This document shows positions 27,179-36,507 of a DNA stretch of 64,000 nt, piece by piece. The notes beneath the pieces are model-generated. The model was not told the origin of the DNA. It was given only the letters and a program-made list of their open reading frames with translations, and ran no database searches. Within the stretch, counting starts at the first letter, position 1. Each line of letters begins with the position of its first letter. Made by a program: the position numbers and the translations under genes. Source of the DNA: JAICLK01 sp963810525 (lineage in GTDB: Bacteria; Patescibacteriota; Saccharimonadia; Saccharimonadales; UBA4665); assembly GCA_963810525.1 (NCBI GenBank), contig CAWENB010000002.1, positions 248,001 to 312,000 on the forward strand. The letters are read 5' to 3'.

Positions 27179-27739
27179 ATGTTTCATAAAATGAAAAGTA
27201 ATTTCTTGAGGGTAAAGTACCGGATAGCGGCGTGTGCTGGCGCTTTTATCTTGATAGCAGGGCTTCCACTAGCCTTTGTATCCAGCCCGGTATTTGCATA
27301 TGAAACGTATGGTTGGTGTACACCGGTAGGTAGTTATAACGCCTGCCTTAACGCCTGGAATGGCGGACCCTGGGTAAATACGTACGATAGCCCGTATACC
27401 AATAATAGTTACTTCACTAATGTTGCAGCCGGCAGCGGTAACGTAGAACTCGAGGATGAGGGCTTAAATAGTTATGATGGTACTTGTATCGGCGATGCCT
27501 ATAACGATTCCGGCCTTGCCGATTCCACACTAGACGAGTGTCCGACCAGCGGCGATGCTGGCTGGGGAACTAATTTCCATGAGTACAGCTGCTATGTGAA
27601 TGGCAATCCCGGATATGAGTTCCACAATAACCACTGGAATGGTTGGCTGAAGCCCCAAGGCAGCAGTAACGGTCAAGAATTCTACCTAAACAGCGCGAGC
27701 CCGTACTGTTACGCGTATTACCCCGCCTACTTACAGTAA
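27179..27739 (+). CDS. Secreted cysteine-containing protein, 186 aa
   Basis: A clear signal peptide (FILIAGLPLAFVSSPVFA, cleavage after about residue 40) precedes a 146-residue mature protein. This is rich in Tyr, Asn, Gly and Trp and has six cysteines (GWCTPVGSYNACLNAWNG, GTCIGDAYNDS, DECPTSGD, EYSCYVNGN and SPYCYAYYP), which could form three disulfides. Repeats of the type WNG.W and Y..N suggest a beta-trefoil or lectin-like fold, but I do not recognise a family. It has a strong promoter and its own terminator, so it may be highly expressed and freely secreted. Confidence 0.7.
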   Translation: MFHKMKSNFLRVKYRIAACAGAFILIAGLPLAFVSSPVFAYETYGWCTPVGSYNACLNAWNGGPWVNTYDSPYTNNSYFTNVAAGSGNVELEDEGLNSYDGTCIGDAYNDSGLADSTLDECPTSGDAGWGTNFHEYSCYVNGNPGYEFHNNHWNGWLKPQGSSNGQEFYLNSASPYCYAYYPAYLQ

Positions 27740-27806
27740 TTACAGAGATGACTCCCGCGGATAACAGCACTTCCTAGCGAGCATCATCAAAAAGGCAATA
27801 GAAAAA

Positions 27807-27835
27807 CCTCGGACTGTCGTCCGAGGCTTTTCTTA
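27807..27835. terminator. Rho-independent terminator
   Basis: cctcggac-tgtc-gtccgagg (27807-27826) is a perfect 8-bp stem with a 4-base loop, followed by ctttt and preceded by gaaaaa, so it could work on both strands. It ends the secreted-protein gene. Confidence 0.85.
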
Positions 27836-28113
27836 CGTGTGGCTATTTTAAATAAGAAGTTGACCTTGTTCGAAAATCGTCCATTATGGCCAGCCGAGAC
27901 GGTCTTGCTTATTTTAGGAAATCTAGAATTTTTTTCATATCGAGCTTTGAAAAATCTCTTGTGTCTAATATAAGTATGTTGCCGGATATTTTTAGCCGAC
28001 CATACGACCAATCGATTCCGAAATAACTCAGCAGGCATTCCATAAAAGTAGTTATACAGAAAATTACTGTTTCCTAATTTGGATTTATATCTATTTTTAT
28101 AGATAATTAAATC

Positions 28114-28629
28114 ATGAAGAAACAAAAAGGCTTTGCAATAATAGAGGTTCTCTTAGTTCTAGTGCTGGTAGCAGTGATTGGTTTTGGCGGATGGTATATC
28201 TGGCATTCTCACCATGACACTAAAGTCAAATATCAACAACCGTCCCAGGCTGTTTTACCCGTATTAGGTTCTCTATGGGGCAAGTATCAAACCGGCTATG
28301 GCTCTATAAAACCCACAACTGTCATAAGCGGAGGCGATGGCGCCAGTGAAGTCACTGATATTACATGGCAATCCTGGGGCAAACCACAAGCCATTGGTCA
28401 TGGTAAGGCTCTGTACGTAACTGCAAATGAGACAGCCGCTCAGGCTTCACTTGAACCAGCTACAGCGGTAGCTTTTAACTTGGGAACCTGCAATGGTAAG
28501 GCTGCTTATAATGCTTTTGAGTGGTATTTCCCAGAGTACGGTCAAAAGTATAACCCCAATAAATATACGAATGCCTGTACTGGTGCCGGGTATCCTGCAC
28601 TTACTTCGTCTTCGAACTCTAACCAATAG
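28114..28629 (+). CDS. Type IV pilin-like protein
   Basis: The 171-residue protein begins MKKQKGFAIIEVLLVLVLVA, a textbook type III signal: basic leader, Gly before the cleavage site, Phe at +1, Glu at +5 and a hydrophobic helix. The mature part has a glycine- and threonine-rich globular region with two cysteines (GTCNGKAAYN, NACTGAGYP) placed like the C-terminal disulfide loop of pilins. It would be processed by a prepilin peptidase and assembled or anchored at the surface. No other pilus gene is adjacent. Confidence 0.75.
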   Translation: MKKQKGFAIIEVLLVLVLVAVIGFGGWYIWHSHHDTKVKYQQPSQAVLPVLGSLWGKYQTGYGSIKPTTVISGGDGASEVTDITWQSWGKPQAIGHGKALYVTANETAAQASLEPATAVAFNLGTCNGKAAYNAFEWYFPEYGQKYNPNKYTNACTGAGYPALTSSSNSNQ

Positions 28630-28846
28630 ACAAACGCTTACTAAGCACGAAGTCCGGATATTTAATTCATAACCAAATGCCGTGCCTCAACGCCTAGAAT
28701 CGCTCTGTTGTTATTCCAATCTTCTGAATGTAGCGTTTGTGTGTGACGGCCTTTGGGGCCAGGCTTCCAGACATGCTCCTGGAGTGTCTAGGTCTGGAGC
28801 ATATGGCGAAGTTCAACCACGCTACTTAAAAAATCCGACAAGAGAG

Positions 28847-30256
28847 TCACGGACTAGTAAACGCATTCTTAAGCGCCATATAAACAGGCTTTAAACTATC
28901 CACGCCGCCGTTGGCAGGAATATTACTGACACCCCGAACGGAACCGAAATGTTGCTGATCGTCGCTCGTACTGGCACCGCCTCCGTCATCTCGCAGATCG
29001 TACCAATAATAGTTACCGGCCCAGGGATACTTCTTCCAAACGGTCAGCTCGTCCGCAGCCAGAATGCTTTGCTGGGCTTCGGAAACACAGCCATAGGTGG
29101 AACCTCCGCCCGTCAGACAAGTTGGCGCGCCCGCTTCGGTGATCCAGATCTTCTTTTTGCCATCACCGTACTGCTGCATTAACGATACGGCTGAAGGCGA
29201 TGTCGCATCCATCTGAGACCAGCCCGAACAGCTGTTGTAGGATAGCATATCATCTGCAGTATCTCCGTTATTATAGTTGTAGGGGTGCCAGCCCAAAGCG
29301 TCAAAATAGCCTGCGGCGCCGTCTTTATAGACATCCTGCAGATAGTTAACACCGTTATAGACGCCGCCGCTCTGCGGGTTATTGGTCGCTCCGGTACATT
29401 CGACATCGTTGTAACCGCCCGCCGGAGCAATACCGCCTAAGACAACGGGCATAGTAGTAATACCATCGGGTGCCGGATAAACCGCCCGGACTGCAGTGTA
29501 GGCGGCCTTTAAAAGTGCAGTGTAAGTGGCGGGTGGAGTAGATTTGTCCAGATTTTCCTCGTTCCATATCTCGATCCCGGCCGGATAGACTTTCGGGAGA
29601 GATGGGTTGGCGTTCCAGAAAGCACCGCCCGGACCGTAGCGGGCAGCCAGCTTACCGACAAAGGCCCCAAAATCTGCGGGATCAGACACTCCTGACCAAG
29701 ATGCAACCGTGTCGGTTAGCATTAAGACATGCAATTTATCTTTCACGGCATAGGTCATAAGCTGATCGGAACTTGTCCAATCGTACGTTCCTTTACTGGA
29801 TTCAGTGTCACCCATCTGAAACGCATCATCATCACGTATAGTCGTAGCTCCATCATTCTCAGCAAGCGCAATATAATTGGCCGGATCCTGTTGTTCTAAG
29901 ATATGTGTCGAGTAGCCGAAAAGCTTCCCGCTACCCGAAGGAGCAACACTACCCCCGCAGCTCGTGGTTCCGAATTCGACCGCGTGACCGTTTGATGCGG
30001 TACTGAACGGGCAGACCACCGCAGCGCCGCTTAATGTCCCGTGTTCGGCCTCAGCGGAACTCGCAAAGGGAGCGGCGTGACTGAAAAACGTGAGATGCAC
30101 GCCAAGAACAGCAAAGAATAGTAGAAAGACTGTAGTTAGAAGATACTGACGATATATATTTTTCCGAAAAAATTGAGCAAATGCGGAAAATGGGTGATTA
30201 CGGCGTAAGACAGATACAAGCTTTGAATCGGTTTCTGAGGGAGTATGTTCAGTCAT
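28847..30256 (-). CDS. Clan GH-A glycosidase (GH39/GH5-like), membrane anchored
   Basis: The start is placed at the ATG ending at 30256 (MTEHTPSETDSKLVS), giving about 469 residues; the longer frame to 30343 has an unlikely N-terminus. The signal anchor is YLLTTVFLLFFAVLGVHLTF, followed by the shared module ASSAEAEHGTLSGAA...GHAVEFG. The barrel shows AENDGATTIRDDD, the acid/base Glu in IEIWNEENL, DALGWHPYNY and the nucleophile Glu in IWITEAGAPT. These are clan GH-A catalytic positions; GH39-like is the best guess. It probably cleaves an external polysaccharide. Confidence 0.8.
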   Translation of the reverse strand: MTEHTPSETDSKLVSVLRRNHPFSAFAQFFRKNIYRQYLLTTVFLLFFAVLGVHLTFFSHAAPFASSAEAEHGTLSGAAVVCPFSTASNGHAVEFGTTSCGGSVAPSGSGKLFGYSTHILEQQDPANYIALAENDGATTIRDDDAFQMGDTESSKGTYDWTSSDQLMTYAVKDKLHVLMLTDTVASWSGVSDPADFGAFVGKLAARYGPGGAFWNANPSLPKVYPAGIEIWNEENLDKSTPPATYTALLKAAYTAVRAVYPAPDGITTMPVVLGGIAPAGGYNDVECTGATNNPQSGGVYNGVNYLQDVYKDGAAGYFDALGWHPYNYNNGDTADDMLSYNSCSGWSQMDATSPSAVSLMQQYGDGKKKIWITEAGAPTCLTGGGSTYGCVSEAQQSILAADELTVWKKYPWAGNYYWYDLRDDGGGASTSDDQQHFGSVRGVSNIPANGGVDSLKPVYMALKNAFTSP

Positions 30257-30523
30257 ATCTATGAAAAATATTGTGTGAATTGTCGTGTAACTGCATGCAC
30301 TTACATGGTAGCGGCCGTAATGCCTATCTGAGGGTCGAAGCATCCGAACCAGCTTTTAAACCGCTTCAATAATTCGATGTCTTAACCTTCCAGCTTGGTG
30401 CTAACCGCAATGTATGAAGTGAAGCATAACTAGTATTTTATCAGAATACCTGCCTAGCCATTCCGGATATCCGTGCGCAGAGACCTTTATTGTATGACGC
30501 ATTGATGTTGTATCATTATGCTT

Positions 30524-30763
30524 ATGACTAAATCGAAACAAACAACCAGGCTACAAAGTAGAGATATTCTACTCGGCATACTATCGGTCGCAGTCGTCGT
30601 CTTAGCGATATCGTGCTATAGCTTCTACCAAGATATCCAGGGCTTCAGATTGAGCGAACAATCTCAGGCACACACAAACGTTCAAGCCTTATCGCTCATT
30701 TCTCAACTGCAACAATGCATCAACCAAAAGTCCGATCATTGTAAAACGTTTTTGCCGAGATAG
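30524..30763 (+). CDS. Small membrane protein, 79 aa
   Basis: The protein starts at ATG 30524 (MTKSKQTTRLQSRD) or two codons earlier. One membrane helix (ILLGILSVAVVVLAISCYSFY) follows the basic N-terminus, and the outer part (SQAHTNVQALSLISQLQQC) is helical with two cysteines near the end. It is alone; I do not recognise a family. Confidence 0.5.
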   Translation: MTKSKQTTRLQSRDILLGILSVAVVVLAISCYSFYQDIQGFRLSEQSQAHTNVQALSLISQLQQCINQKSDHCKTFLPR

Positions 30764-30958
30764 TACCCACCGCTATCCCGGATCCCCCGTAAGTTAATCG
30801 ACCGACTGTCATGCTGCACTTAACATGGCATACATCCAACCTGGGGTCGCGCAATTTTTGCCGCCCCCAACCGACACCGGAAGAATACAGCAAACAAGCT
30901 TCCAACCATCCACGACGCGTTTTTAGCCTTTAAATTAAGGGCTTTTCAGGTGATCCGT

Positions 30959-31309
30959 TTAAGCGTGCATATGATGGTGTTGCACATAGTTGACTTCGAT
31001 ACCATCCCACATCGCCAGAAGGATTCCTATGATCGCCACGATAACCTGGTTCCAGATAGCAGCAGTGCTCATCGTGAACACGTAAGCGGAAATAAACAGC
31101 CACGCAGACGCTAATGCAATGACCCAGCTCGGCAGTACGTTGGTCCAGAATATCTGCACCAACCCGGCCACTACGAGTACACCGCCGATAATCAGGATAT
31201 TGGTCAGCGCGGCCCCGGTCATGGATATCGAGAGCGGAGTCAAAAGTGCCCACGCCCCGGCTACGACGGTCAGAATGCTCGCCACTCTAAATTGTGATTC
31301 CTTGTCCAT
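30959..31309 (-). CDS. SPW-repeat integral membrane protein
   Basis: The 116-residue protein has four helices in two similar halves: ASILTVVAGAWALLTPLSI and LPSWVIALASAWLFISAYVF each carry the W.....P or S-W pattern of the SPW repeat (PF03779). It ends in a His cluster (VQHHHMHA). It starts behind aaaggagaag. Members are of unknown function and usually single-gene. Confidence 0.75.
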   Translation of the reverse strand: MDKESQFRVASILTVVAGAWALLTPLSISMTGAALTNILIIGGVLVVAGLVQIFWTNVLPSWVIALASAWLFISAYVFTMSTAAIWNQVIVAIIGILLAMWDGIEVNYVQHHHMHA

Positions 31310-31560
31310 AATCTTCTCCTTTGCACATCAATCAAGTACCTAACACCTAAACCTCCCTTCCAGCATTAAGCGTACGTGAGGCAAGTGGGCAATGCTATGA
31401 CTCTAGTCACGTCGACCGCGTGTCGCCGGTCCAGGCAGTAAATAGTATTGCCAAAGTCCGGCTTGCTTAACCACATGCCTTTCTGAGTTTGTTTCTGATT
31501 ATCAACATATTACTGCTGCGTGCCGGCGACACAGTAAGTTACTTAGCGCGATTTCAACTG

Positions 31561-32454
31561 TTACGGCTCGTCTAGAAAGTCTCGAACAATTTGTGCGGTG
31601 ATAGGTTCAAGTACCGGGTGCAGGTGGCCACCCTCTTCAAGCATTTCCATGCGCATGCCGATGCTGGCCGCCATTTCAATTGACGCATCAGCCATAATAA
31701 CCGGATCATCACGTGCGTTCACGGCCAGCATATCTCCTTCGAGCGTCTTCATAATGGGCGCCATGCCCGTCCACTCACACATCACATTCGGCAACGTGAG
31801 CGCCATGCAGCCCATTGCCGCAGTAAGCTCGCGCACATGCGGCAGCAACGGAATACTTCTCTCGAGTAAATGCTTGATACCGGCGTGAACTTCCGGATGT
31901 GTGCGAAGTTTGCCGCCATACATGGCGCCAAAGTCACGTCCGCCGCGCTTAGTATGAATTAGTGATAGCGGGGATCTAAGGTGCTCGCTTCTGGGCATAA
32001 CCGGTCCCTGAGGAACGCCCAAAGGATATGAAGCCAAGATGAACAAACGCCGCGCGCTAATAGGCGAGGGGTTGAGTGGCGTTCGCATAACCATAGCCTG
32101 CACTGCAGCACCGCCTAATGACCACCCACCAATGTCAGGCTTAACGTGAGGTCCATATTCATCCCTGATCACTTTCTTTGCGCCCTGACCGGTGTATCTG
32201 ACGAGTCCGAGTAACGTCGGAATCATGGGATGTAAAATTCCCTCAGGAAACCCGAAGGCAAATACTTCCCGATCTAATGCGTTCGCAAAATTACCCCAGG
32301 AGTTTTCCGGTTGCGTACTGAGGCCGCCAATTAAAACTGCGGGATTGCGGCCAGCTTGACGTTCGCCATACACCGCATACGGCACCCGGGCACCACCAAC
32401 CCGGATAGTCCTTCTTTCGGCTGCTTGTGCGACAGGCATATGTTTGTGACCCAT
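31561..32454 (-). CDS. Alpha/beta-fold hydrolase
   Basis: The 297-residue protein has the hydrolase fold: NPAVLIGGLSTQPENSWGNF (oxyanion region), GGWSLGGAAVQAM with the nucleophile Ser in G-W-S-L-G, an Asp in MLAVNARDDPVIMAD, and the catalytic His in LEEGGHLHPVLEP. A lid region lies between. No signal peptide is present, so it is cytoplasmic. The substrate is unknown; esterases and C-C hydrolases share these motifs. Confidence 0.8.
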   Translation of the reverse strand: MGHKHMPVAQAAERRTIRVGGARVPYAVYGERQAGRNPAVLIGGLSTQPENSWGNFANALDREVFAFGFPEGILHPMIPTLLGLVRYTGQGAKKVIRDEYGPHVKPDIGGWSLGGAAVQAMVMRTPLNPSPISARRLFILASYPLGVPQGPVMPRSEHLRSPLSLIHTKRGGRDFGAMYGGKLRTHPEVHAGIKHLLERSIPLLPHVRELTAAMGCMALTLPNVMCEWTGMAPIMKTLEGDMLAVNARDDPVIMADASIEMAASIGMRMEMLEEGGHLHPVLEPITAQIVRDFLDEP

Positions 32455-32570
32455 GGCTAGCTAACTATTAATTAACTTATTTTACTACTTTTTCCTAATA
32501 TTTCCAAACACTGGTGCAATGAAGCGTTCATTGCAGCAACGCTTAAGGTCGCGGGTTTACATTTGGAAGT

Positions 32571-33614
32571 ATGGCAATGCTAAAATTAGTCGGCAAATTA
32601 CTGGTACCGGTCGGGTTGCTCGCGATCGCGGCCTACACGTATGTCAACATCCAGGCCATTACATCGCAAACCGGTAATAATGGTACGGCTCGACAATTCA
32701 GCATTTCTTCCTTCCTGCCACGCGTCACAACCTCGCCATTTACGACGCAGCCATCGAGCCCAAGCACCGTCAGTACTGCTGCAGCGACATCCGCCAATGT
32801 TTCAAATAACTGGGCCGGTTATGTCGCGTCGAACGGAGACTACACGTCGGTTTCGGGCAGCTGGATGATTCCGAGTGTGTCGGCAACGAATGATGAAGCG
32901 GCGGACGCCACCTGGATCGGTATCGGCGGTGTCAGCAGCAATGACCTTATACAAATCGGCACGCAGAATATTGCCAGTGGCGGCCAGGTATCAACAGGTA
33001 CATTCTATGAAGGCTTGCCCGGTGCTTCGCAAACCATTCCAGGTGTGAGCGTCGCCGCCGGAGATCGAATCACGGCCACTATCAAAGAAGTGTCAAGCGG
33101 CGAATGGTCCATTTATATCGCCGACCTGACAAACGGCGAATCATTCAACGATACCGTAGCCTATGACTCTTCGGAATCATCGGCCGAGTGGATAGAAGAA
33201 GCTCCAAGCGTCGGCTCGGGAGTCGTACCGCTTGATAGTTTCAGCAGTGTGAACTTTACCGGAGGCTCTGCTTCAAATAATGGGGCAACGGAAAACATCG
33301 CCGCAAGCGGTGCCCAGCCAGTCAACATGGTTAATGATGCCGGCCAGGCGTTAACCTCCGTATCGGCTATTGATTCGAGCGGCAGCAGCTTTAGCGTCAA
33401 CAGAACCAGCGTCAGTGGCGATCCATACAGTCAAAATTACACGATACCGAATAACTGGTTTGGAAACGATCCTGGACTCGGCGAAAGCCCATCCGGTGCC
33501 GGCGGACGGCGGTGGCGCCATTTTGACGGCAATGGCTTTACACAACCTTCGCAGCCGTCATATACCTCTCCCGGCGGCAGCTCGGACGGCTGGAGCTGGT
33601 ATATTGCATTTTAA
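32571..33614 (+). CDS. Peptidase family G1 (eqolisin-like), membrane anchored
   Basis: The 347-residue protein has an N-terminal anchor (residues 8-28), a Ser/Thr/Pro linker to about 75 and a G1 catalytic domain: NNWAGYVASNGDYTSVSGSW, WIGIGGVSSNDLIQIGTQ with the catalytic Gln near residue 128, YEGLPGASQTIPGVSVAAGD and SAEWIEEAPSVGSG with the catalytic Glu near 206. These peptidases work at low pH in fungi and some bacteria. The C-terminal 60 residues are glycine- and serine-rich with an aromatic end (WSWYIAF). It should digest protein outside the cell. Confidence 0.85.
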   Translation: MAMLKLVGKLLVPVGLLAIAAYTYVNIQAITSQTGNNGTARQFSISSFLPRVTTSPFTTQPSSPSTVSTAAATSANVSNNWAGYVASNGDYTSVSGSWMIPSVSATNDEAADATWIGIGGVSSNDLIQIGTQNIASGGQVSTGTFYEGLPGASQTIPGVSVAAGDRITATIKEVSSGEWSIYIADLTNGESFNDTVAYDSSESSAEWIEEAPSVGSGVVPLDSFSSVNFTGGSASNNGATENIAASGAQPVNMVNDAGQALTSVSAIDSSGSSFSVNRTSVSGDPYSQNYTIPNNWFGNDPGLGESPSGAGGRRWRHFDGNGFTQPSQPSYTSPGGSSDGWSWYIAF

Positions 33615-33829
33615 TTAATCCGTTGGCCGGTAAGTTCTAGCCAAATAGCATGGAATTTAACACTTATATTATATATGCTTGAACATTAGGCAACCCACAG
33701 GGAACTGATAAGCGCTCGTTGCGAATGGCCGTCCAACTATCGGTCTTCATGAGTCGGCTGCACCAAATTACGCAAGTGAGCCAGGTTGTCGCAAAAGTAA
33801 TCGATCCGGCAAAAAGATGAGTAGAAAAC

Positions 33830-34607
33830 TCAATGTACCACCAGTTTAGTTCTACCTTTACGTTTACATTTCTGGTCTTTGAGAACGCGGGGAACAATAG
33901 CGAACACCAGTATGAGGGCATACAACACCGCGAACCCACACATTATGCTTCGGGATACCCGAAATAGTCTGAGGCTTGAGATCATTTACGACTCCGGTCG
34001 GCAGCACGAAGATAAGGAATCCCATAGCTTGTAGAATGAGCGCTTCGCGGATGAGAGGTCTAGCCTTGATTGAAAAATATAGGCTTAGGACAATCCCAAT
34101 AAAAAGCCACGAGTAGTAATATCCGAAGTAAAGTCCACCTAAGCGCGGGACTAGTTGAAATATAGCGTAATTACCAGCGCAAACATGGCCGACAAATGCC
34201 GTCTTACTGAAGCCCAACACTCCGGCAAAAATAGCACCCGTAGCGTATGCAATCCAGGTAAGTACCCGCCAGCCACGACCGGTGATATTTCGAATAATAT
34301 GTATGCCGATAGGAGGTAGTAACGTTATCGCCATAAATCCGACACGTGACCATGTGCCTGCGATCCAGCCGGATCGACATACATGGAATTCGCATAATTG
34401 GAACAGGGCGAGAAGTGCTAAAGTGACCACTGCGAGCCGAGTAAAAACGGTTAATTTGTATCGGGTGACGGTATATATAAAAAGCGCCACCTCGATAATA
34501 CAGGTAGCCACCATGACTGGTGGTGAGAAACAATAAAAGGTCGTACCCTTTCTTTTCACTGTCTTATTTTTAACATAGTTGCTATCGCGTTTGCTATAGA
34601 TATACAA
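33830..34607 (-). pseudogene. Seven-helix membrane protein gene with a single-base frameshift
   Basis: The frame from the TTG ending at 34607 encodes six helices, including FTRLAVVTLALLALFQLCEF, WSRVGFMAITLLPPIGIHII and LILQAMGFLIFVLPTGVVND. At about 33950 the frame runs into non-membrane residues (KHNVWVRG), while the next frame reads IMCGFAVLYALILVFAIVPR, the expected seventh helix, and stops at 33830. One extra base in ccgaagc explains this. The pattern resembles the N-terminal seven-helix sensor region of some histidine kinases. It may be a consensus error rather than a true defect. The 33615-33829 spacer holds nothing else. Confidence 0.55.
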
Positions 34608-34751
34608 CCGTAGGTAACAGAATGTAATCGCCTAAAAAATGGGTCAAAAAGAGCATAAGTGAAAACCGGTATTTTCACCGACCAAGTGGCGATAAATTAA
34701 CTTTTCTACTCCTATTTTTGCCGTATTGTTTGGTTTTACCCCTATGGGTAT

Positions 34752-35243
34752 TTACTTGGAGAGTTTTGCAATTTCCAGCTTGGTAAGTTCAATAGACGAC
34801 TGGTAAAACTGCACCAAGAACTCCAATTCGGTAGTGGAGTAATTCTGGAGGAGATTATCAAAGGCTTCACCCATTGATTGATATATGTTTTCGCCCTCAG
34901 CAAGTTTTTCCTGGTTGACCACGACGATGACTTTGCGCCGATCATTTGCGTCAGGGGTCCGATTTACCAGATCACGACATTCAAGCCTATCGATGACACT
35001 CGTGACTGCCCCGGTCGTAAGGCTCAATCGCGTGGCGATTTGACCGGCCGTCATAGAGCCTTCCTGCATAAGCACCGAAACCGTCTTCATATCGGTAATG
35101 CCCAAACCATACTTAGCCGCTGCTGTCTGATGAAACAGTGCGGTTTCAGTACTGGCCATCTGGCCCAAAAATTGCATTTGCCTCATTAATGCTTTGCGCT
35201 TCTCGCGCTCCTCGGCAGTAAAGGTTTCAGTTGTGCTTGACAT
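34752..35243 (-). CDS. MarR-family transcriptional regulator
   Basis: The 163-residue protein has the MarR winged helix: a dimerisation helix, LGITDMKTVSVLMQEGSMTA, the recognition region GQIATRLSLTTGAVTSVIDR and the wing LVNRTPDANDRRKVIVVV with the typical D-x-R-x. It is divergent from the ABC exporter genes at 35524 and probably represses them; this is inferred from layout. Confidence 0.85.
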   Translation of the reverse strand: MSSTTETFTAEEREKRKALMRQMQFLGQMASTETALFHQTAAAKYGLGITDMKTVSVLMQEGSMTAGQIATRLSLTTGAVTSVIDRLECRDLVNRTPDANDRRKVIVVVNQEKLAEGENIYQSMGEAFDNLLQNYSTTELEFLVQFYQSSIELTKLEIAKLSK

Positions 35244-35321
35244 AAAATAGTTTACTGATTAAGATACTAGATAGTTAAGTATTGTAACACCTGAGTCAAA
35301 ATATTTCAATGAGGGCTTGAT

Positions 35322-35483
35322 ATGGACGACCTAGATAACCAGGAAAAAGTTACGAAATGGGCCGAGGTTAGTGGAAAAATTAATGGCACAGTTTTGGATT
35401 CCCCTGTTGGTTTATCTATCGACATGGTTGGCTTTGGGCTTACGTATAGCGTTGATCTTATCGTCAGTCGGCCTGTTTCTTAG
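35322..35483 (+). CDS. Possible 53-residue small protein
   Basis: ATG 35322 (behind gaggg) opens MDDLDNQEKVTKWAEVSGKI and the frame ends at TAG 35481. The C-terminal half is hydrophobic (IDMVGFGLTYSVDLIV). It lies just before the ABC ATPase and could be the first gene of that operon. Confidence 0.45.
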   Translation: MDDLDNQEKVTKWAEVSGKINGTVLDSPVGLSIDMVGFGLTYSVDLIVSRPVS

Positions 35484-35523
35484 ACTACATCGTGTGGCAA
35501 GCATAATTAACTAGGAGACTTTC

Positions 35524-36507
35524 ATGAGTAGCATAGTAATCAGAACGAAGAACCTACAAAAGTCATTCTCCATTAAAAAGCAGTCGGTAAAGGCTGTAGA
35601 TGGCGTGGATTTAGAGGTTAGCTCGGGAGAAATATTCGGCTTCCTAGGGCCAAACGGCGCCGGCAAGACCACGACTCTCCGTATGCTTGCTACCCTGCTG
35701 CCAATAGATGACGGGGAAGCCATTGTTGCCGGTTACGATGTACGAAAGAAACCAGGCGAGGTTCGCAAGCATGTCGGATATGTCAGCCAGTTAGGGGGAG
35801 CGGATGACGAGGCGACGGGATTAGAAGACCTGATTTTACGCGGCCGTCTCTACGACATGCCACAAGCTGAGGCAAAGAAACGTGCGGTGGAGCTGAGCAA
35901 AGTACTACAGCTGGACGAATTTATTGAACGTAAGATTAAAACTTACTCCGGTGGCCAAAAACGACGGCTGAATGTCGCTACAGGAATAATGCATAAACCT
36001 GACGTTTTGTTCTTAGACGAACCGACGACTGGTCTCGATCCACAGAACAGAGCCAATTTATGGGAGCAGATACGAAAGCTTCGCAATAAAGGTACGACCA
36101 TCTTTCTAACAACTCATTACCTGGAAGAGGCCGATGCTTTAAGCGACCGTCTTGCGATAATTGATAACGGTAAGATCGTGGCCGAAGGTACGCCGCGTGA
36201 GCTTAAGTCTAAGATTGCCGGAGATGCAGTGGTTATTAAACCAATGCATGACGGGCATGCTATTGATGCTATTCGCAAATATCTAGCCGACCAATCCTTT
36301 GTACGTAAAGCCAGGGTTGAGGGAGATACGATCCGTTTATATGTTGAGAATGGTCCGCAAGCCTTGCCTAAGATAATTACGCTACTGGAGACAAAGCAAG
36401 TGGTTGTAGATAGCGTTTCACTATCTCAGCCATCCCTTGACGACGTTTTCTTAATGCAAACTGGTCGTAGCTTACGTGATGCTGGCCAAGCGGAAGGAGT
36501 AAAGTAA
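35524..36507 (+). CDS. ABC transporter ATP-binding protein (drug-export DrrA type)
   Basis: The 327-residue ATPase starts behind aggagactttc. Walker A is GPNGAGKTTT, the signature YSGGQKRRLN, Walker B VLFLDEPTTGLDP and the switch His is in TTHYLEEAD. The C-terminal 90 residues match the DrrA-type extension, ending in LSQPSLDDVFLMQTGRSLRD. It powers export through the ABC-2 permease encoded next. The stop shares a base with the permease start. The divergent MarR gene is the likely regulator. Confidence 0.93.
   Translation: MSSIVIRTKNLQKSFSIKKQSVKAVDGVDLEVSSGEIFGFLGPNGAGKTTTLRMLATLLPIDDGEAIVAGYDVRKKPGEVRKHVGYVSQLGGADDEATGLEDLILRGRLYDMPQAEAKKRAVELSKVLQLDEFIERKIKTYSGGQKRRLNVATGIMHKPDVLFLDEPTTGLDPQNRANLWEQIRKLRNKGTTIFLTTHYLEEADALSDRLAIIDNGKIVAEGTPRELKSKIAGDAVVIKPMHDGHAIDAIRKYLADQSFVRKARVEGDTIRLYVENGPQALPKIITLLETKQVVVDSVSLSQPSLDDVFLMQTGRSLRDAGQAEGVK

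Noticed and set aside
27787..28125. 112-codon minus-strand frame between the secreted protein and the pilin-like gene
   Set aside because: It covers the perfect terminator hairpin at 27807 and overlaps the pilin start; the translation has no family features.
31421..31532. Inverted repeat gtgtcgccgg / ccggcgacac about 90 bases apart upstream of the SPW-repeat gene
   Set aside because: Only ten bases, not placed on a promoter or at element ends; may be chance.
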